DNA from: Pseudotabrizicola alkalilacus
GTDB lineage: Bacteria; Pseudomonadota; Alphaproteobacteria; Rhodobacterales; Rhodobacteraceae
Assembly: GCF_003443995.1 (NCBI RefSeq)
Contig: NZ_QWEY01000008.1
Location: 173,189-237,188, forward strand
Length of the DNA stretch: 64,000 nt
Direction: 5' to 3'
The notes under the pieces are model-generated. The model was not told the DNA's origin and did not search any database. It was given only the letters and a program-made list of their open reading frames with translations. Positions 62,274 to 64,000 of this stretch are shown piece after piece; the stretch's first letter is position 1, and every line of letters begins with the position of its first letter. A program made the translations under genes and the position numbers.

Positions 62274-63889
62274 TCCATCAAGTCATCATTGTCCTCGGCG
62301 GAGGTCGCCGTGGCAGATTGGGAAGCGGGCGCTGGGAGTGTCAGGGTAGGCGGAGAGTCAGCGGTGTTGTCGGCACGCGACAGGTCAATGATCCCGTCGA
62401 AGAGGTCGACATGCTCCGGCGCGTCGAAGGCACGCTCGGCCGTCGACATGAACCGCAGGAAATCCGCCTCGTAGTGGTCGTAAGTCTTGTCGGTCACGAT
62501 TGTCGGAAGGATACCCCGAAGCGCCTTGCTCCGATACGCCGCCGCATCGAGTTCAGCCAGGGCACGGGCCTTGACGGCATCCGAACGATCCCGTTCTCCC
62601 GCCAAACTGTGCCGAAGCATCATCAGGTCATCGAAAGATTTCCCAATCCACATAGGGTCAGCGGCGGTGACATTTATCCATCGGTCTGGCGCGACCTTGA
62701 CCGAAATTGTCCCGATATCGTGGGGCCACCATGCGACCTCCAAAGATTTTGGCCGATTTGGCGGAGCCAGGAAAATTCGCGCCAGTTCATCCGTTTGATA
62801 GCGGATGTGCATCATGGTGATGCCTGACGGCCCCAGCGTGCGATGACGACGGATGCCAAAGACCCGCCGCATTTCTTCCCGGGAAACACCTTGCAGCTGC
62901 GAAACCGCCTGTGATTGCGCCCAGACTTCCGCAGGCGTGCGACGCAGCAGCCCCGCGTGTTCGGTGTTGTGGTAGATGTCGAGGATCCAACGCACGAGCC
63001 ATTGCAGGAATTCATCGAGTGTCAGAAATGCGCGAGCGGCTGCATCATTCTCTCCCCGCTGGACAACATTGCTGAACGTGCGGCCCGAAAACCGCTGTGC
63101 AAAGCCAGAGTGGACCGTCTTGAAGAGGCGCTCAATAAAGGGCCTAAGCCACGGCTTTTTGGCAGGTGCCCCCAGATTGGTGATGCCAAGATCTGCCAAG
63201 AGATCATAGGTTTCGTCCGTGATATAGTTCGGCCCCCGATCCAGAACGATCATTTCCGGCCGGCCATGCATGTGCCAACGCTCATGTGCGCCGACCGCGT
63301 CTGCGATCGGCGCTTTGTCCAGGAAGATCATTTCCACTGTATCGCGAAGTAGAGACTTCGTATCACCGGCAGAAATCTTCATGCCGACAATGCAGCGTGT
63401 GTGAACATCGATAGCAGCGGACATTGTAACGCGCCTGGCTGTGCCATCGAGGCCAAGCATCTCGCGTTCCCCAGGACGGAGCCAATCCCACACCCCGACA
63501 GCGTTCAGGAAGACCATGAGATCAAAAGTGTAGTCATCAATTTCTACGCGCGCGAGCGCGCGGTTTGCTTCGACACCTACGCCCAAGCCATGCATGTCGC
63601 GATAGGCGACAGACAGACCGCGGGTCCGAATGGCATGATCAATCGGTGCGAGCGCATCGATGGTGGCATGAATGTAGTCGTAGCCGGGCGTGTTCAGTGG
63701 CTGCCCGGGCGGATTCATTCGGGCAGCGTTTTCATTATGCACTTTGAAGACAGCATGCACGCTGGACAGAATTGACGTGATGGAGCAGCGTTCCTCGTCC
63801 AGACGCCGATTGATGACTGAACGGACAAGAACCCGCTCGGCGTCGGTGTAACGGCAGGCACGGTTGCCTGAGCTAGGCTCTGGACCCAT
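62270..63889 (-). CDS. tniA: TniA/TnsB-like DDE transposase, probably truncated at the N-terminus
   Basis: The 539-aa frame contains an rve/integrase core. The DDE residues fall in ARVEIDDYTFDL (or nearby SAAIDVHTRCIVG), MIVLDRGPNYIT and KKPWLRPFIERLFKTVH. The open frame starts at ATG 63889 inside what looks like an IS end, and a stop codon lies just upstream. Only ~110 residues precede the core, less than the ~200 usual for TniA, so the DNA-binding N-terminus is probably missing and activity is doubtful. Confidence 0.82.
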   Translation of the reverse strand: MGPEPSSGNRACRYTDAERVLVRSVINRRLDEERCSITSILSSVHAVFKVHNENAARMNPPGQPLNTPGYDYIHATIDALAPIDHAIRTRGLSVAYRDMHGLGVGVEANRALARVEIDDYTFDLMVFLNAVGVWDWLRPGEREMLGLDGTARRVTMSAAIDVHTRCIVGMKISAGDTKSLLRDTVEMIFLDKAPIADAVGAHERWHMHGRPEMIVLDRGPNYITDETYDLLADLGITNLGAPAKKPWLRPFIERLFKTVHSGFAQRFSGRTFSNVVQRGENDAAARAFLTLDEFLQWLVRWILDIYHNTEHAGLLRRTPAEVWAQSQAVSQLQGVSREEMRRVFGIRRHRTLGPSGITMMHIRYQTDELARIFLAPPNRPKSLEVAWWPHDIGTISVKVAPDRWINVTAADPMWIGKSFDDLMMLRHSLAGERDRSDAVKARALAELDAAAYRSKALRGILPTIVTDKTYDHYEADFLRFMSTAERAFDAPEHVDLFDGIIDLSRADNTADSPPTLTLPAPASQSATATSAEDNDDLME

Positions 63890-64000
63890 TAATTTTCTTG
63901 CGGGTCGGACAACTCACTGATTCACTTGCGGCACCACAGGGGGTGCTGCCATGAGCGAGATGATCCTGCTTTCCGAAGCCCAGATGGCGCGGATATCGCC
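63877..64000 (+). mobile_element. IS5-like insertion sequence, left part
   Basis: The putative left end follows CTAG (63873-63876), a YTAR-type site used by IS5 relatives. It starts near GCTCTGGACCC, and a transposase gene begins 70 bp inside. The right end is outside the window. Confidence 0.55.
63951..64000 (+). CDS. IS5 family transposase, N-terminal fragment
   Basis: The 16 visible residues MSEMILLSEAQMARIS resemble the IS5-family N-terminus with its L-T/S-D/E-x-Q-M/W-x-R/K pattern. The gene continues beyond the window edge. It points away from tniA. Confidence 0.65.
   Translation, partial: MSEMILLSEAQMARIS

Noticed and set aside
59779..63889. CRISPR-associated transposon
   Set aside because: tniA, tniB and tniQ are present, but no cas gene or CRISPR array is visible in the window.

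Overview
The window is high-GC DNA with dense, often 4-bp-overlapping operons. The gene families present are a full C-P lyase operon, a B12-riboswitch transporter operon, polar amino acid and dipeptide ABC systems, FNR-type boxes, a phasin and Lrp/MocR/FCD-GntR regulators. They point to an alphaproteobacterium, most likely Rhodobacteraceae (Rhodobacter/Gemmobacter/Paracoccus-like). This is inferred from gene content only; no rRNA or tRNA gene was seen.

Layout. 1-10.4 kb: a MocR-type regulator (cut by the window edge) diverges from an Lrp/AsnC regulator. It is followed by an aldehyde dehydrogenase, a class III aminotransferase, an M20 amidohydrolase, a polar amino acid ABC transporter, an FCD GntR regulator and a homocysteine S-methyltransferase: a nitrogen-compound uptake and breakdown module. 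10.4-15.0 kb (minus): a Cys/Met-metabolism PLP enzyme, a second Lrp regulator and a fused SecDF. 15.2-19.1 kb (minus): a FecCD/BtuCD-type transporter plus a DUF1636 protein behind a cobalamin riboswitch. 19.25-24.9 kb (plus): a LacI regulator with its operator, an ABC transporter and a GpdQ-like phosphodiesterase, suggesting use of an organophosphate diester.

25.2-39.1 kb is a phosphonate locus. phnGHIJKL-N and phnM encode the C-P lyase pathway. phnF, a second phnM broken by one in-frame TGA, a DUF1045 protein, a phn-type acetyltransferase and the phnCDE1E2 transporter complete it. phnI and phnJ each carry an in-frame long palindromic repeat that lengthens the protein. 39.3-53.3 kb holds indolepyruvate:ferredoxin oxidoreductase genes (iorA, iorB), a MarR regulator, two paralogous phytoene-desaturase-like flavoproteins around a cyclase-family hydrolase, a Dpp/Opp-type ABC transporter and an acyl-CoA thioesterase: a coherent but, to my knowledge, functionally unassigned catabolic cluster. 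53.4-56.4 kb holds a host-attachment-family protein, a phasin and two divergent Crp/FNR regulators, with the same FNR-like box occurring twice.

57.3-64 kb is mobile DNA. A Tn5053/Tn7-like tniA-tniB-tniQ module has its tniQ-side end at 59591. It abuts, across 5 bp, a second ~2.25-kb segment (57340-59585) bounded by related inverted ends. That segment carries a decayed AIPR (phage-resistance) gene fused to an AAA ATPase remnant that is interrupted by ~14 copies of an 8-bp tandem repeat. tniA appears truncated at its 5' end by an IS5-like element that runs off the right edge.
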